Part shown: piece after piece, positions 7,411 through 17,558 of the stretch
Numbering within the stretch: the first letter of the stretch is position 1
How the letters are laid out: each line of letters opens with the position of its first letter
Assembly: GCA_947473125.1 (NCBI GenBank)
Contig: CANJDH010000041.1
Span: forward strand, 1-37,477
Direction of reading: 5' to 3'
Length of the DNA stretch: 37,477 nucleotides
DNA from: Burkholderiales bacterium
GTDB taxonomy: Bacteria > Pseudomonadota > Gammaproteobacteria > Burkholderiales > JAEUOS01
Made by a program: the position numbers and the translations under genes
Notes under the pieces: generated by a model
What the model was told of the DNA's origin: nothing
Database searches by the model: none
Seen by the model: only the letters and a program-made list of their open reading frames with translations

Positions 7411-10400
7411 TCAGCCTTTAGGGGCCTTGGCCAGGGCCTGGAGCGCATCTCGCGCTTCCAGGTAGCGTGCATCGAGTTCGTCAAGCCAGCCCGCCATCGA
7501 GCTGTCGTCCTTGTCGCGCGCGGCATGCTCGAGGCGCCGCGCGACTTCCGCGACGCGAATCGCGCCAAGGTTGGCACTGGCTCCCTTGAAGCTGTGCGCC
7601 ACACGGCCAACCTCGTCGAGGTCGCCGGCGGAAAACGCCACGCGCAGGGCGGCAAGCCGTTCCGGCGCCTGTTCGGTATACATGCCGACAAAATCAACCA
7701 GGACACCCAGCGTATCGTCGAGTGAGATCAACTCTCCGACTTGCTCCATGTCGAGCGTGGCGTCCTGCTCATGCGGTGCCGCCGCGATCGCGGTGTGCGC
7801 CGGAATTTCAAGCTGCACCTGAGGATAATTCTCTTCGCGCCGTGCCTTGAATTCGGCCGCATGCGCCAGTGCCTCGGCCAGTGCGCGCATCTGGATCGGT
7901 TTGGAAACGTAGTCGTCCATGCCGGCGTTAAGGCACATCGCCCGATCGCCGGCCATCGCATTCGCCGTCATGGCAATGATGTAGGGCTGGCGTGCGAGAT
8001 CTATCCCGCCGCGAATGCGCCGCGTGGCCTCGAGCCCGTCGATCCCCGGCATCTGCACGTCCATCAGTACGCAATCGTAGGATTGCGCCATGGCCGCATC
8101 CACAGCCTGCAGTCCGTCGTCCACGCGCGTCGCACTGCGTCCCAGGCGTTCCAGCATTTTCTGGGCGAGCTTGGCATTGACATCATTGTCCTCCGCCAAC
8201 AGGATCAGCAGGCTGCCGGTCTGCGCGGCCAGTGCCGGCCTGACCGGCACTGACTCATCGCGCGTCAGGTCAAACGGACGGTCGGGCGCCAATGCGTCCT
8301 GCAAGGCATTGAAAATTTGCGACTGGCGCGCCGGCTTGAGCAGGTAGGCGCTAACCCAATTGGGCGGAACCTGGCGGCCATCGAAAGCCTCGGCACGCGG
8401 CGCGGACGACAGGATGATCACCGGCAGCCGGGTGTTATGGCGCTCGCAATGGGCGGCAATCGCCGCCGCGAGGTCAAGCCCGTCCATGTCGGGCATGGCC
8501 ATGTCGGTGATCACGGCGGCATACGGATTGCCCGACGCATGCGCATCTTCGATCATCGCCAATGCCGCGAGCGCGTCACCCGCCGACGTGGTGGTCAGCC
8601 CCCAGCCGGCACATTGCGCCGCGAGAATGCGCAGGTTGGGCGGGTAATCGTCGACCAGCAACAGTTGGTGCGGCAGCAGACCGGCTTCGCGAATCCGGCG
8701 GTGCGGGGCATTGCGGTCGACCGCCTTGGTACGGACGGTGAAAACAAAGCTGGTGCCTTCGCCGAAGGTGCTTTCGGCGTGGATCGCCCCGCCCATCAAT
8801 TCGACCAGGCGCCGGCAGATGGCGAGGCCCAGGCCGGTGCCGCCATACTTGCGCGTGGTCGACGCGTCGACCTGCGTAAAGGCATGGAACAGGCGGTCGA
8901 GCTTGTCTCCCGGAATCCCGATGCCGGTGTCGTGGACTGAAAACTCCAGGAGCAACGCATCGCCACTGCGTTCAGCCACCCTGCAGGCAATGCGCACTTC
9001 GCCCCGTTCGGTGAACTTGAGCGAGTTGCCGACCAGGTTGATCAACACCTGGCGCAGGCGCGTAATGTCACCGGCGATGAACGGCGGCACCCCCGGTTCA
9101 ATTTCGTAGAGCAATTCAAGGTTCTTGCGCCGCGCGCGGTCGCCAACCAGTTCGAGCGCATCCTCGATCATGCCGGCTACTTCGAGGGGCAGGTCCTCGA
9201 GCTCCATATGGCCCGATTCGATTTTCGAGAAATCGAGGATGTCGTTGATCACCACCAAAAGCTGGTCACCCGACAAGCGGATCGTATCGACAAAATCGTG
9301 CTGGTCGGGCGTCAGGGGCGTATCAATCAACAGCCCCGCCGAACCGAGAATACCGTTCAGTGGCGTACGGATTTCATGGCTCATGGTGGCCAGGAAGGCC
9401 GATTTCGCCTGCGCCGCCTCGGTGGCGCGCGCGTTCGCTTCGATCAACGCAAATTCGGCAGCCTTGCGTTCATCGATGTCGATGATCGAACCGGTAAAGC
9501 GCTTCGGCTCGCCGCCCGGGCCGAATTCGGCAACACCGCGCCCCATCACCCACAGATACGAGCCGTCAGCGCGTCGCAGCCGGTATTCGGAGGCGAAATA
9601 GGGGGTCTTGCGCACAAAGTGGGCGTCGCGCGCCGCTTCGACGCGCGCGCGATCCTCGGGGTGCACGAGTTCGCCGTGCAACAGCATCGGGTTGAGGTGG
9701 GTATCGCGCGGAAAGCCCAGCATTTCGCAATAGTGCGGCGAATAGTAGGAGCGGCCATCGGGCAACTCGCGATCCCAGATGCCGGCCTGCGCCGACTGGT
9801 TCACCAGTTCGAGCATCTCGCGCTGGCTCGCCAGTTCCTCGGCCAGCCGTTTGGATTCGGTAAAGTCGGTCACGGTCCCGATGATGCCCACCACGGTGCC
9901 GTCGGCGCGCCGCACCGCCGCCTTGCTGACGATGACATCAAACGCATGGCCGTCGGTTGCGACAATTTTGGTTTCCTGCCGGTCGACCCGTTCGGGGTTT
10001 TCGATCAGAGCCCGATCCTGGTCGAGGTAGCGATCCGCCTGGTCGGGTGAATGGACCTCTTCATTGCGCTTGCCGATCCAGTCCGAGCGCTTGCGCCCGG
10101 TCAGGCGCTCCCAGGCGCGATTGAAACTGACATAGCGGCCATCGAGGTCCTTGCGGAACATCGGGTTCGGGTTGAGTTCGACCAAGTCCTCGGAAAACTT
10201 AACCTGGTCGGACAACTCGCGCGTCATGCGCTCAGCAATCTCGGCGGCACGCCGTCGGGTGCGCATCAGAGACCACGCCAGGCCAAACAAGAGGAACGAA
10301 CCGGACAGCCCGCCGAACAGGATCCAGTAGGGACGGCGCGTTTCGAGCAGGCCGTCAAGCGCCGGGCTCGATTCGAACACCAGGCTCCAGACCTGGCCGT

Positions 10401-11136
10401 CCAGCACGGCGGTGGTGGTCTTGGCAAATTTGGCGACACCTTCTCCTTGTGCCGGGGCAAAAATCACGCTTTTGTCGCCGACCTCCCGCCCTTCATAGAC
10501 GCGCAGCCTGAAGTAGCCGGCATCGGCACGTGAGACCTGGGCCGCCAGTTCGTCAAGGCGCACACCGGCAAACACATAACCGGTGGTGCGCCGGCCCTGG
10601 CGCACCGGCAAAACCAGAAACGCCCCGGGCCCGACGCCAACTCGCCCGGGCATGCCCTCGATCTTTCGCGTCAACGCGGGCAGGCCATCCGTCTCGGCTT
10701 GCCGCATCGCGTCGCGAACCTCGGCACGGGCGTCCAGACGCTGCCCCGCCATCGAGTGGCGCGACCCGCTCAGGGTCGCCACAAGTTTGATCTCCGCTTC
10801 GGCAGGCCCCCTGTCGCCCGTCAGCTTCGCATAGCCGAGCTCGACCAGGCTCACGGGGGCATCCTTCTGCGTCAGGCCGGCGACAAATTGCGACCATTGC
10901 GCCTGGTCCGGTTCCCCGACCACGAATAACCCTGCCGCGCTGAACAGGTGCTGCTCCACGTCGCTGACGCCGGCCCCCAGCTCGCGGATCTTGCGGTTGA
11001 CCAGTTGGTCAAAGTACAGCGTCGAATCTTCGTGACCTTCCTCATACGTGAGGTAGGTGGCGGCGCCAGTAATGCACAACCCGGCGACGAGAACCAGCCA
11101 GTGAAGTGTGTGCCTGACCCGGATGGCCAAATTCAT
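7411..11136 (-). CDS. CHASE-PAS-PAS hybrid sensor histidine kinase with two receivers and HPt
   Basis: Inner-membrane sensor of 1241 aa. Order: TM helix (~12-30), periplasmic CHASE domain (~40-260, with the [13 protein letters not shown] and FLVLPVRQG blocks), second TM (~271-290), PAS (~315-435), PAS-PAC (~440-560), HisKA with His587 ([13 protein letters not shown]), HATPase with N-box Asn704, DTGIG at 736-740 and GGTGLGL, receiver 1 (Asp878, Lys934), receiver 2 (Asp1026 in [11 protein letters not shown], Lys1079) and a C-terminal HPt with His1181 ([11 protein letters not shown]). All catalytic and phosphoacceptor residues are intact. It starts 84 nt downstream of the receiver-cyclase-kinase gene on the same strand, which makes that protein's receiver the obvious final phosphoacceptor. 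CHASE domains sense small extracellular ligands; the ligand is unknown. Confidence 0.95.
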   Translation of the reverse strand: MNLAIRVRHTLHWLVLVAGLCITGAATYLTYEEGHEDSTLYFDQLVNRKIRELGAGVSDVEQHLFSAAGLFVVGEPDQAQWSQFVAGLTQKDAPVSLVELGYAKLTGDRGPAEAEIKLVATLSGSRHSMAGQRLDARAEVRDAMRQAETDGLPALTRKIEGMPGRVGVGPGAFLVLPVRQGRRTTGYVFAGVRLDELAAQVSRADAGYFRLRVYEGREVGDKSVIFAPAQGEGVAKFAKTTTAVLDGQVWSLVFESSPALDGLLETRRPYWILFGGLSGSFLLFGLAWSLMRTRRRAAEIAERMTRELSDQVKFSEDLVELNPNPMFRKDLDGRYVSFNRAWERLTGRKRSDWIGKRNEEVHSPDQADRYLDQDRALIENPERVDRQETKIVATDGHAFDVIVSKAAVRRADGTVVGIIGTVTDFTESKRLAEELASQREMLELVNQSAQAGIWDRELPDGRSYYSPHYCEMLGFPRDTHLNPMLLHGELVHPEDRARVEAARDAHFVRKTPYFASEYRLRRADGSYLWVMGRGVAEFGPGGEPKRFTGSIIDIDERKAAEFALIEANARATEAAQAKSAFLATMSHEIRTPLNGILGSAGLLIDTPLTPDQHDFVDTIRLSGDQLLVVINDILDFSKIESGHMELEDLPLEVAGMIEDALELVGDRARRKNLELLYEIEPGVPPFIAGDITRLRQVLINLVGNSLKFTERGEVRIACRVAERSGDALLLEFSVHDTGIGIPGDKLDRLFHAFTQVDASTTRKYGGTGLGLAICRRLVELMGGAIHAESTFGEGTSFVFTVRTKAVDRNAPHRRIREAGLLPHQLLLVDDYPPNLRILAAQCAGWGLTTTSAGDALAALAMIEDAHASGNPYAAVITDMAMPDMDGLDLAAAIAAHCERHNTRLPVIILSSAPRAEAFDGRQVPPNWVSAYLLKPARQSQIFNALQDALAPDRPFDLTRDESVPVRPALAAQTGSLLILLAEDNDVNAKLAQKMLERLGRSATRVDDGLQAVDAAMAQSYDCVLMDVQMPGIDGLEATRRIRGGIDLARQPYIIAMTANAMAGDRAMCLNAGMDDYVSKPIQMRALAEALAHAAEFKARREENYPQVQLEIPAHTAIAAAPHEQDATLDMEQVGELISLDDTLGVLVDFVGMYTEQAPERLAALRVAFSAGDLDEVGRVAHSFKGASANLGAIRVAEVARRLEHAARDKDDSSMAGWLDELDARYLEARDALQALAKAPKG

Positions 11137-11220
11137 GAGCGCTTCCCGTCACATCGATGAGCTCGCATCCGCACCCGTCGTAGCATGTCAGCCGGTTCCG
11201 GTCCGCACGCCGTGCCGTGG

Positions 11221-13359
11221 TCAGGCGCCACGCGCCAGTCCCGAGCCGATGATGTACTCGATCAACTGGTTGGCATTTTCAAAGCGGTCGACCGGCTTCT
11301 TGGCCATCATCTTGTCGACCACGCCCTGGTACACCTCCAGGCCTGCCGGCAAGCGCGGGATCGGTGCATTGACGTGTTGGTACATCAGGGCCTGGGCGTT
11401 GTCCGCCTGAAACGGCCGGCGGCAGGTGAGCATTTCGAAGAACAACACGCCAAGGCTGTAGATGTCGGTACGCTGGTCCACCGGCAAACCGAGCGCCTGC
11501 TCCGGCGCCAGATAGTAGGGCGTGCCGAACACTTCACCGTGCTTGGTACGGTTGAAATTTGAATCAAGCTGCTTCGCAATCCCGAAATCAGCGAGCCCCA
11601 GGCTGCCGTCGGCGCGAATCATCACGTTGTCGGGCTTCATGTCGCGATGCACGATGCCCTGCGCGTGGCATGCCGTCAGCGCGCCTGCGATCTGCAGGAG
11701 AATCGCCACCGCCACGTCGGGCGCGATGCCGCGCGCGATCAGCTCGCGCAGGTCGCCGCCCGGGAAATACTCCATCGCGATGTAGGCGTGGTGCTCGGTA
11801 AAGCCCTGGTGGTGGATGCGCGCCACGTTCGGGTGATCGATCTGCGAAACCAGTGCGAATTCCTGCAGGAAGCGATCCATCATTTCGCCGCCGACCGGGT
11901 CGCCGTCTGCAGCGATCGGCAACATTTTCAGAACGTGCTGCGCGTGGGTTGCCAGCTCCTCGGCCAGGAACACCTCGGACATGCCCCCTTCACCGAGCTT
12001 CTTGACCAGCGAATAGCCTTCGACATTGATCGGCATGTTTCGCGTGACTTCGCCGGAAATCGAGTTCATGCGCTGCTGGGAACCCATCGCACTCTTGTGT
12101 GCGGAGGTGATCACGGCGGTATTGGCGGCAATCGCGGCGCCAACCATGTCGTAAAACTGGGTGTCCGCGCCGGGGCGGGCAGTGAGGCCGGCGATTTCGA
12201 CAATGTCCACCGTGCCGGTGCGGCCCTTGACCGTCAACTGACCGCTCTTACCGGGAATGAAACGGTGCCCCGCCGAAGTGGCGGTACCCTTGCTGGCGAC
12301 GATGCTCCAGCCCAACTCCTTGGTCTTGCCTTCCAGCCGCGATGCGATATTGACGGTGTCGCCGATCACGGTCGTTTCGCTGGCCGCCCCGCTGCCCATG
12401 CGGCACACCGAGACATTGCCGGTGTGCACGCCGACACCGATGGCAAATTCAGGCAGCTGGTGTTTTGGAAACTTTTCCTTGATCCAGGGCTTGAACCGGT
12501 GCGCCGCTACCACCATGAGCACCGCTGCCTTAAGGGCGCGTTCCGCGTGGTTCGGCCCGCCGGTTCGCCCGTCAAACATGGCCACCAGGCCGTCACCGAG
12601 AAATTTGACGATCCACCCACCCTGGTCGAGGATCGGTTCGCAAGCCTGCCCGAAAAAGGCGTTCAGGAATTCCACCGTTTGCTCGGCCGTCAGGATTTCC
12701 GATACGGTGGTGAAGTTGCGGATATCGGCAAACAGCACCGTACCGACGACATTCTCACGGTCGGAAATCGTACCCGAATCCGGAGGAGATCTCTCGTCAA
12801 CATCGAGCGACAAGCGATCCCGAAAATCGAGTCCGCGCCGGTTGCGTACCTTCGGGGCCGACACACCCGTTGTGAGCACCCGATTCGCCGACGTCACCGC
12901 ATTTACCCGATCCGCCGTTGCCAGCGCAGCGCCCTCGGAACCGGCGTCGGCAATCGCCACCTGCGGCAGCAGGCCCGACTGACGCAGCCCCTCCACCCGC
13001 TTGAGGCGCCCGGTAATGGCGTTGAGGAGATCGGCGCGCTTGACCGGCTTGGTCAGGAAATCATCGGCGCCCAGGTTCATGCTCTTGCGAAAGTTTTCGC
13101 GATCGTCAAGCGCCGTGAGAAAAATCACCGGGATCGAGGAAGTCTGCTCGTTTGCACGCACGGCGGCGAGCATGCCGAAACCGTCCATGTTGGGCATCTG
13201 CACATCGGAGACGATCACATCGGGGCGATTGGTCACCGCGTACTGCAGCCCCTGCAAGCCGTCCACCGCAGTGATGACGTCGTAACTCGCCGAGGCCAGG
13301 TGCAGGCGCACCAGCTCCCGAATGGTCGGATCATCCTCAACTACCAGAATGCTTGCCAC
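11221..13359 (-). CDS. Response regulator fused to class III adenylate cyclase and Ser/Thr protein kinase
   Basis: 712-aa cytoplasmic three-output fusion. Receiver domain ~1-120: phosphoacceptor Asp52, Lys104. Linker ~125-200. Class III cyclase ~204-390: metal-binding Asp212 (LFADIRNFT) and Asp256 (KFLGDG), adenine-selecting Lys252 and Thr335, transition-state Asn337 and Arg341 (DTVNIASR). The full residue set predicts an active ATP-specific (class IIIb-like) enzyme. Second linker ~395-445. Ser/Thr kinase ~447-710: Gly-loop GEGGMSEV (456-463), Lys478, HRDMKPDN (571-578), DFG (591-593), APE (618-620), all intact. No PASTA repeats or TM helix. It is the first gene of a pair with the hybrid kinase downstream. 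A weak promoter candidate is CACCAA/ATTGTA at 13457-13462/13433-13438 (reverse strand, 18-bp spacer). Confidence 0.95.
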   Translation of the reverse strand: MASILVVEDDPTIRELVRLHLASASYDVITAVDGLQGLQYAVTNRPDVIVSDVQMPNMDGFGMLAAVRANEQTSSIPVIFLTALDDRENFRKSMNLGADDFLTKPVKRADLLNAITGRLKRVEGLRQSGLLPQVAIADAGSEGAALATADRVNAVTSANRVLTTGVSAPKVRNRRGLDFRDRLSLDVDERSPPDSGTISDRENVVGTVLFADIRNFTTVSEILTAEQTVEFLNAFFGQACEPILDQGGWIVKFLGDGLVAMFDGRTGGPNHAERALKAAVLMVVAAHRFKPWIKEKFPKHQLPEFAIGVGVHTGNVSVCRMGSGAASETTVIGDTVNIASRLEGKTKELGWSIVASKGTATSAGHRFIPGKSGQLTVKGRTGTVDIVEIAGLTARPGADTQFYDMVGAAIAANTAVITSAHKSAMGSQQRMNSISGEVTRNMPINVEGYSLVKKLGEGGMSEVFLAEELATHAQHVLKMLPIAADGDPVGGEMMDRFLQEFALVSQIDHPNVARIHHQGFTEHHAYIAMEYFPGGDLRELIARGIAPDVAVAILLQIAGALTACHAQGIVHRDMKPDNVMIRADGSLGLADFGIAKQLDSNFNRTKHGEVFGTPYYLAPEQALGLPVDQRTDIYSLGVLFFEMLTCRRPFQADNAQALMYQHVNAPIPRLPAGLEVYQGVVDKMMAKKPVDRFENANQLIEYIIGSGLARGA

Positions 13360-13525
13360 GTTTGAATTATCCGGCCTTGTAACGAGGGAAAATGAGGGGT
13401 ATCAACGCCACTGCGATAGTTCGCGACTGCTGATTGTAGCAACCGGCAGGCCGCCACACCAAACCAGTGGTTCGCAAAGCATTAAATTTTGTGTCGATGG
13501 ACCGGACCGGCGCCTGCCGACGCGC

Positions 13526-14074
13526 TCAGAATGCCGGCTTTTTCTTGGCCTTCGCGTAGCGCTCCACCCCGGACATGATCGATTTGGCCGCATCCTTGGG
13601 GCCACCCCAGCCTTCCACCTTGACCCATTTGCCTTTTTCAAGGTCTTTGTAATGCTCGAAAAAATGGCGAATCTGCATCAGGCGCTCGGGCTGCATGTCC
13701 TGCGGCTTTTTCCAGTGCCGGTAGATCGGCAGGCTCTTGTCGGTCGGCACTGCCAGCAATTTTTCATCGCCGCCGGCTTCATCGGCCATTTTGAGCACGC
13801 CGATCGGCCGACAACGCACCACGACCCCGACCACCAGCGGAAACGGCGTGATCACCAGCACGTCAACCGGATCACCGTCGTCGGACAAGGTGCGCGGGAT
13901 ATACCCGTAGTTGCACGGGTAGTGCATCGACGTCATCATGAAGCGGTCGACAAACAGCGCGCCGGTGGCCTTGTCGACCTCGTATTTGACCGGGTCGGCA
14001 TTCATCGGAATCTCGATGATGACATTGAATTCATTGGGCAGGTCACGCCCGGCGTCGACACGGTCAAGATTCAT
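13526..14074 (-). CDS. ppa: Inorganic pyrophosphatase (family I)
   Basis: Cytoplasmic Mg2+-dependent enzyme hydrolysing PPi to two phosphates, pulling nucleic-acid and acyl-CoA/aminoacyl synthesis forward. At 182 aa it has the normal bacterial size. The signature DGDPVDVLV with its three metal-binding aspartates is present, as are the N-terminal [12 protein letters not shown] block, YPCNYGYIP and the C-terminal [19 protein letters not shown] block. The start is ATG 14074, which has AGAGGG 8 nt upstream; the frame is open further upstream but that part is not conserved. A perfect TATAAT lies 37 nt upstream. Divergent from the peptide transporter operon. Confidence 0.96.
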   Translation of the reverse strand: MNLDRVDAGRDLPNEFNVIIEIPMNADPVKYEVDKATGALFVDRFMMTSMHYPCNYGYIPRTLSDDGDPVDVLVITPFPLVVGVVVRCRPIGVLKMADEAGGDEKLLAVPTDKSLPIYRHWKKPQDMQPERLMQIRHFFEHYKDLEKGKWVKVEGWGGPKDAAKSIMSGVERYAKAKKKPAF

Positions 14075-14110
14075 GGAAATCCCTCTGTTAAATGCCTGTT
14101 TCAGGGATGA

Positions 14111-14116
14111 ATTATA
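14111..14116 (-). promoter_or_regulatory. Candidate -10 element for ppa
   Basis: Reads TATAAT on the minus strand, 37 nt upstream of the ppa start. No good -35 hexamer lies 16-18 bp further upstream, so this is a partial promoter call resting on the perfect -10 and its location. Confidence 0.35.
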
Positions 14117-14256
14117 AGGTGGGCGCCGCACCCTACGGCGACATGTTGCAACGCGGCTAACGGACCACGCCCGCAAAAAAGCGATAATCGCAGCGCTGTC
14201 TTGCACCAGCCTTGAACTGCACCGCACTGCACTTCCCTGCCCGAAACCCCCAAACC

Positions 14257-15234
14257 ATGTCGGTCTTCATCATTCGTCGCCTGCTGCAAAGCGTGTTGGT
14301 GCTGGTCGTCATGTCGATGTTGGTGTTTGCCGGTGTCTACGCCGTCGGCAACCCGATCGACATCCTGATCAGCCCCGATGCAACGCAGGCAGACCGCGAC
14401 GCCACCATCCGCGCCATGGGCCTGGACCGGCCAATGTGGCTGCAATATGCGTATTTCGTCAAGAATGCGCTGGCCGCCGACCTTGGCAAATCGTTTGCCT
14501 TCAACGTCCCGGCGATCGAGCTGATCCTGGAGCGTATGCCGGCCACACTGGAGCTTGCCAGTTGCGCAATGCTGATGGCCGTGGTGATCGGTCTGCCGCT
14601 CGGCCTGTACGCCGGCCTCAAGCCGAAATCATTTGCCGGCAAGACCATCATGACCCTGTCGATTTTCGGGTTCTCGCTGCCGACATTCTGGATCGGCTTG
14701 ATGCTGATCATGATTTTTGCGGTATTTCTCGGCGTCCTGCCCTCGAACGGACGAGGCGCCACCGCGCTGCTGCTGGGCATACCGGTCAGCTTCCTGACAT
14801 GGGACGGCCTGCGCCACCTGGCCCTGCCGGCCTTCACCCTGGCGCTGCTCAATATCGCGCTCATCATCCGCCTGGTGCGCTCCGGCACCCAGGAGGCGCT
14901 GTTGATGGATTACGTCAAATTTGCCCGCGCCAAGGGGCTGTCCGACGCGCGCATCATCGGCGTCCATGTGCTCAAGAACATCATGATCCCGATCGTGACC
15001 GTAATCGCCCTGCAGTTCGGCTCGGTGATCGCCTTTGCGGTGGTCACCGAAACCATCTTTGCCTGGCCCGGCATGGGCAAGCTGCTGATCGATTCGATCA
15101 ATGTCCTGGACCGCCCGGTAATCGTGGCATACCTGCTGATCATCGTCACCCTGTTCATCTTCATCAACCTGCTCGTTGACATCGCCTACTCGCTGCTCGA
15201 CCCGCGCGTGCGCCTCGGCGAGAGCGACTCCTGA
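14257..15234 (+). CDS. Dipeptide/oligopeptide ABC transporter permease, DppB type
   Basis: 325-aa inner-membrane permease with about six TM helices. N-terminal [20 protein letters not shown] and the following [12 protein letters not shown] periplasmic stretch are typical of DppB/OppB. The cytoplasmic EAA loop reads [23 protein letters not shown]; the C-terminus [18 protein letters not shown] is also family-typical. The ATG at 14257 begins the conserved RRLL block; an open stretch upstream is not conserved. It opens an operon continuing with a small membrane protein, the DppC-like permease, two ATPases, argE and a MetE-like gene. No substrate-binding protein is in the window, so peptide specificity (versus nickel, glutathione or other Opp-family cargo) is unresolved. 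Confidence 0.93.
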   Translation: MSVFIIRRLLQSVLVLVVMSMLVFAGVYAVGNPIDILISPDATQADRDATIRAMGLDRPMWLQYAYFVKNALAADLGKSFAFNVPAIELILERMPATLELASCAMLMAVVIGLPLGLYAGLKPKSFAGKTIMTLSIFGFSLPTFWIGLMLIMIFAVFLGVLPSNGRGATALLLGIPVSFLTWDGLRHLALPAFTLALLNIALIIRLVRSGTQEALLMDYVKFARAKGLSDARIIGVHVLKNIMIPIVTVIALQFGSVIAFAVVTETIFAWPGMGKLLIDSINVLDRPVIVAYLLIIVTLFIFINLLVDIAYSLLDPRVRLGESDS

Positions 15235-15247
15235 GGGACCGGCGGCG

Positions 15248-15655
15248 ATGGAAGTCATCTTTGAATTGCTGTTCGAGCTATTCGGCGAATACGTGCTCGC
15301 GTTCATTTTTGAAGTCCTGACGCGTCTGGTCGGATGGATGGCCTCACCATGGTCGACGGCCTTGCGCGAGCGCAGCGCGCCGGTCACCAAAGGCCTGCGC
15401 GCGGTCCTTTATGTCGGCGCCGGCACGCTGTGCGGATGGCTCTCGCTCCTGATCATGCCCGAGTCCCTGGCGCGCACCCTCGATACGCGTGTCGCCGTCC
15501 TGATCGGCGTACCGATCCTGTGCGGCCTGTCGATGGCCCTGATGGGCTACGTGCGCAAGCAGCGCGGCAAGGAGGCGGCAGCGCTTGAATCGTTCGGCTA
15601 CGGCTTCCTGTTTGCCCTGAGCCTGTCGCTGTTCCGCTTTATCAAGGCGGCATGA
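15248..15655 (+). CDS. Small integral membrane protein of unknown function, inserted in the peptide transporter operon
   Basis: 135 aa, not recognised as a known family. Residues ~1-30 are hydrophobic with acidic residues spaced along them (MEVIFELLFELFGEYVLAF), followed by an Arg-rich cytoplasmic-looking stretch (~40-51) and three hydrophobic segments at ~52-70, ~82-101 and ~114-131. So it is probably a three- or four-pass membrane protein. ATG 15248 has GAGGGACC about 10 nt upstream; the frame upstream overlaps the DppB gene and is not used. Its TGA overlaps the ATG of the DppC-like gene (ATGA), so the two are translationally coupled. Genes between dppB and dppC are unusual. It could be an accessory subunit or an unrelated passenger; sequence does not decide. 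Confidence 0.75.
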   Translation: MEVIFELLFELFGEYVLAFIFEVLTRLVGWMASPWSTALRERSAPVTKGLRAVLYVGAGTLCGWLSLLIMPESLARTLDTRVAVLIGVPILCGLSMALMGYVRKQRGKEAAALESFGYGFLFALSLSLFRFIKAA

Positions 15656-16533
15656 GCATGGAACAAACGCCGTTTCGCCGCTTCCTGTCGGATTACTGTG
15701 AGAGCCGCCTGGCGGTCGGTGCCTTGATCGTACTGGTGGTGATTCTGTTCATCGCCGTGTTTGCGCCGCTGATATCGCCGCAGGACCCCTATGACCTGCG
15801 GCAGCTTGATGTCATGGACGCGCGCCTGGAGCCCGGCGCCAGTCTCGGCAACGGTACGATCGCGCGGCTCGGCACCGATGACCAGGGGCGCGACATGTTG
15901 TCGGGGATTTTTTACGGCGTGCGCATTTCGCTGTTCGTCGGTTTCAGCGCCACCCTGCTCGCGCTCCTGCTCGGCGCCACCGTCGGGATGACCGCCGCCT
16001 ACGTCGGCGGGCGCACCGACAGCCTGCTGATGCGCATCGCCGACATTCAACTGTCCTTCCCGCCGATCCTGATCGCCCTGATCCTGCTAGCGCTCCTCGG
16101 GCAGGGCCTGGGCAAGATCATTGCCGCGCTGGTGACGGTGCAGTGGGCCTACTACGCGCGCACCATCCGCGGTGCGGCACTGGTCGAACGCCGCAAGGAA
16201 TACATCGAGGCTGCGCAGGTGCTCGCCCTGCCGGCTTCGCGCATCGTGTTTCGGCACCTGCTGCCCAATTGCCTGCCGCCGCTGATCGTGATCGCCACCG
16301 TGCAAATGGCCTCGGCCATCACGCTCGAAGCGACGCTTTCGTTCCTCGGCCTCGGCCTGCCGATTACCGAACCCTCGCTGGGCCTGCTCATCGCCAATGG
16401 CTTCAACTACCTGCTGTCGGGGAAATACTGGATCAGCATGTATCCGGGCCTAGCCTTGCTGATGATGATCGTCGCCATCAACCTGGTGGCGGACCAACTG
16501 CGCGACGCACTCAACCCGCGCCTGCAGAAATGA
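15652..16533 (+). CDS. Dipeptide/oligopeptide ABC transporter permease, DppC type
   Basis: 293-aa inner-membrane permease. The N-terminal cytoplasmic tail and first TM (ALIVLVVILFIAVFAPLISP) followed by the DPYDL and GTDDQGRDMLSGIFYGVRISLFVG blocks are diagnostic of DppC/OppC. The EAA loop is EYIEAAQVLALPASRIVFRH. Its ATG overlaps the upstream stop, and its own TGA overlaps the ATG of the next ATPase gene, so translation is coupled at both ends. It should form a heterodimer with the permease at 14257-15234. Confidence 0.94.
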   Translation: MSMEQTPFRRFLSDYCESRLAVGALIVLVVILFIAVFAPLISPQDPYDLRQLDVMDARLEPGASLGNGTIARLGTDDQGRDMLSGIFYGVRISLFVGFSATLLALLLGATVGMTAAYVGGRTDSLLMRIADIQLSFPPILIALILLALLGQGLGKIIAALVTVQWAYYARTIRGAALVERRKEYIEAAQVLALPASRIVFRHLLPNCLPPLIVIATVQMASAITLEATLSFLGLGLPITEPSLGLLIANGFNYLLSGKYWISMYPGLALLMMIVAINLVADQLRDALNPRLQK

Positions 16534-17558
16534 GCCAACAGCCAGCCTTGTCGACGGCCACACCGGTTCTGCAGGTCAGCGGGCTCGAGACCCACTTTGC
16601 CGCGCGCAACGGCATCGTCAAGCCGGTAAACGGCGTGTCGTTCTCGGTCAGCCGCGGCAAGATCATGGGACTGGTCGGCGAATCAGGCTCGGGCAAGTCG
16701 ATGACCGGTTACTCGATCATGGGCCTGATCGACGCGCCGGGCAAGGTCGTGGGCGGCAGCATCCTCCTCGACGGCCGGGAAGTGCGTGGCCTCGACGCCG
16801 AATCGCTGCGCGCGCTGCGCGGCAACCGCATCGCGATGATCTTCCAGGATCCGATGATGACGCTCAACCCGGTCTTGCGCATCGATACCCAGATGGTCGA
16901 GGCGATCCAGGCGCATGAGGACGTCGGTCGACACGCCGCGCTTGACCGTTGCCGGGCGGCCCTGGCGCAGGTGGGGATTGCCTCCCCGGATCAACGCCTC
17001 AAGTCGTATCCGCACCAGTTTTCCGGCGGCATGCGCCAGCGCGTCGCCATTGCCATTGCCATCCTGCTCAAACCCGACGTGATCATTGCCGACGAACCGA
17101 CCACGGCGCTCGATGTCACGATCCAGGGGCAGATCCTGGCCGAGATGCAAAAGCTGTGTCGCGAATCGGGTACGGCGCTGATCTGGATCACCCATGATCT
17201 GTCGGTGATCGCCGGCCTCGCCGACCAGGTGTGCGTGATGTACGCGGGGCGCATCGTCGAGCGCGGCAGCGTCGATGACGTACTCGACAGTACCGCCCAC
17301 CCCTATACCCTGGGCCTGCTCAATTCGGTGCCGTCGCGCAACCCACGCGGGCAACGTTTGCGCCAGATCCCCGGCATGACGCCCTCCTTGCTCAACCTGG
17401 CGCCGGGCTGCCCGTTTCGTGAACGCTGTGCCCACGCCACCAGGGAATGCCTCGAAGATCCGCTCCTGGAGCCGGTCTTGGGCCATCCCACCGATGCAGC
17501 CAGCGCCGCCCACCAGGTCAGCTGTCACCACCCATTGCAGACGGGCATATCGACATGA
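16530..17558 (+). CDS. Oligopeptide ABC transporter ATP-binding protein, DppD type
   Basis: 342-aa ATPase. Walker A GESGSGKS (50-57), signature FSGGMRQRVAIAIAI, Walker B VIIADEPTTALD and H-loop WITHDLSVIAGLAD are complete. The C-terminal extension with PxxLGLLNSVPS and the Cys-bearing GCPFRERCAHATREC segment is the oligopeptide-type tail found in DppD/OppD. Start at 16530, overlapping the DppC-like stop by ATGA; the long frame upstream of it lies inside the permease gene and is not real. It pairs with the DppF-like ATPase immediately downstream. Confidence 0.95.
   Translation: MSQQPALSTATPVLQVSGLETHFAARNGIVKPVNGVSFSVSRGKIMGLVGESGSGKSMTGYSIMGLIDAPGKVVGGSILLDGREVRGLDAESLRALRGNRIAMIFQDPMMTLNPVLRIDTQMVEAIQAHEDVGRHAALDRCRAALAQVGIASPDQRLKSYPHQFSGGMRQRVAIAIAILLKPDVIIADEPTTALDVTIQGQILAEMQKLCRESGTALIWITHDLSVIAGLADQVCVMYAGRIVERGSVDDVLDSTAHPYTLGLLNSVPSRNPRGQRLRQIPGMTPSLLNLAPGCPFRERCAHATRECLEDPLLEPVLGHPTDAASAAHQVSCHHPLQTGIST

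Noticed and set aside
11647-13365. 572-codon plus-strand frame opposite the receiver-cyclase-kinase gene
   Set aside because: Arg/His-rich shadow with no domain; the minus-strand protein has complete catalytic motifs.
13376-13405. Promoter TTGATA-18-TACAAG for the receiver-cyclase-kinase gene (minus strand)
   Set aside because: The -10 would be only 16 nt from the start codon, leaving about 9 nt of leader and no room for a ribosome site; an upstream TACAAT is a better but still weak candidate.
15176-15247. Longer N-terminus for the 135-aa membrane protein
   Set aside because: This part overlaps the 3' end of the DppB-like gene and lacks hydrophobic or conserved character; ATG 15248 has a ribosome site.
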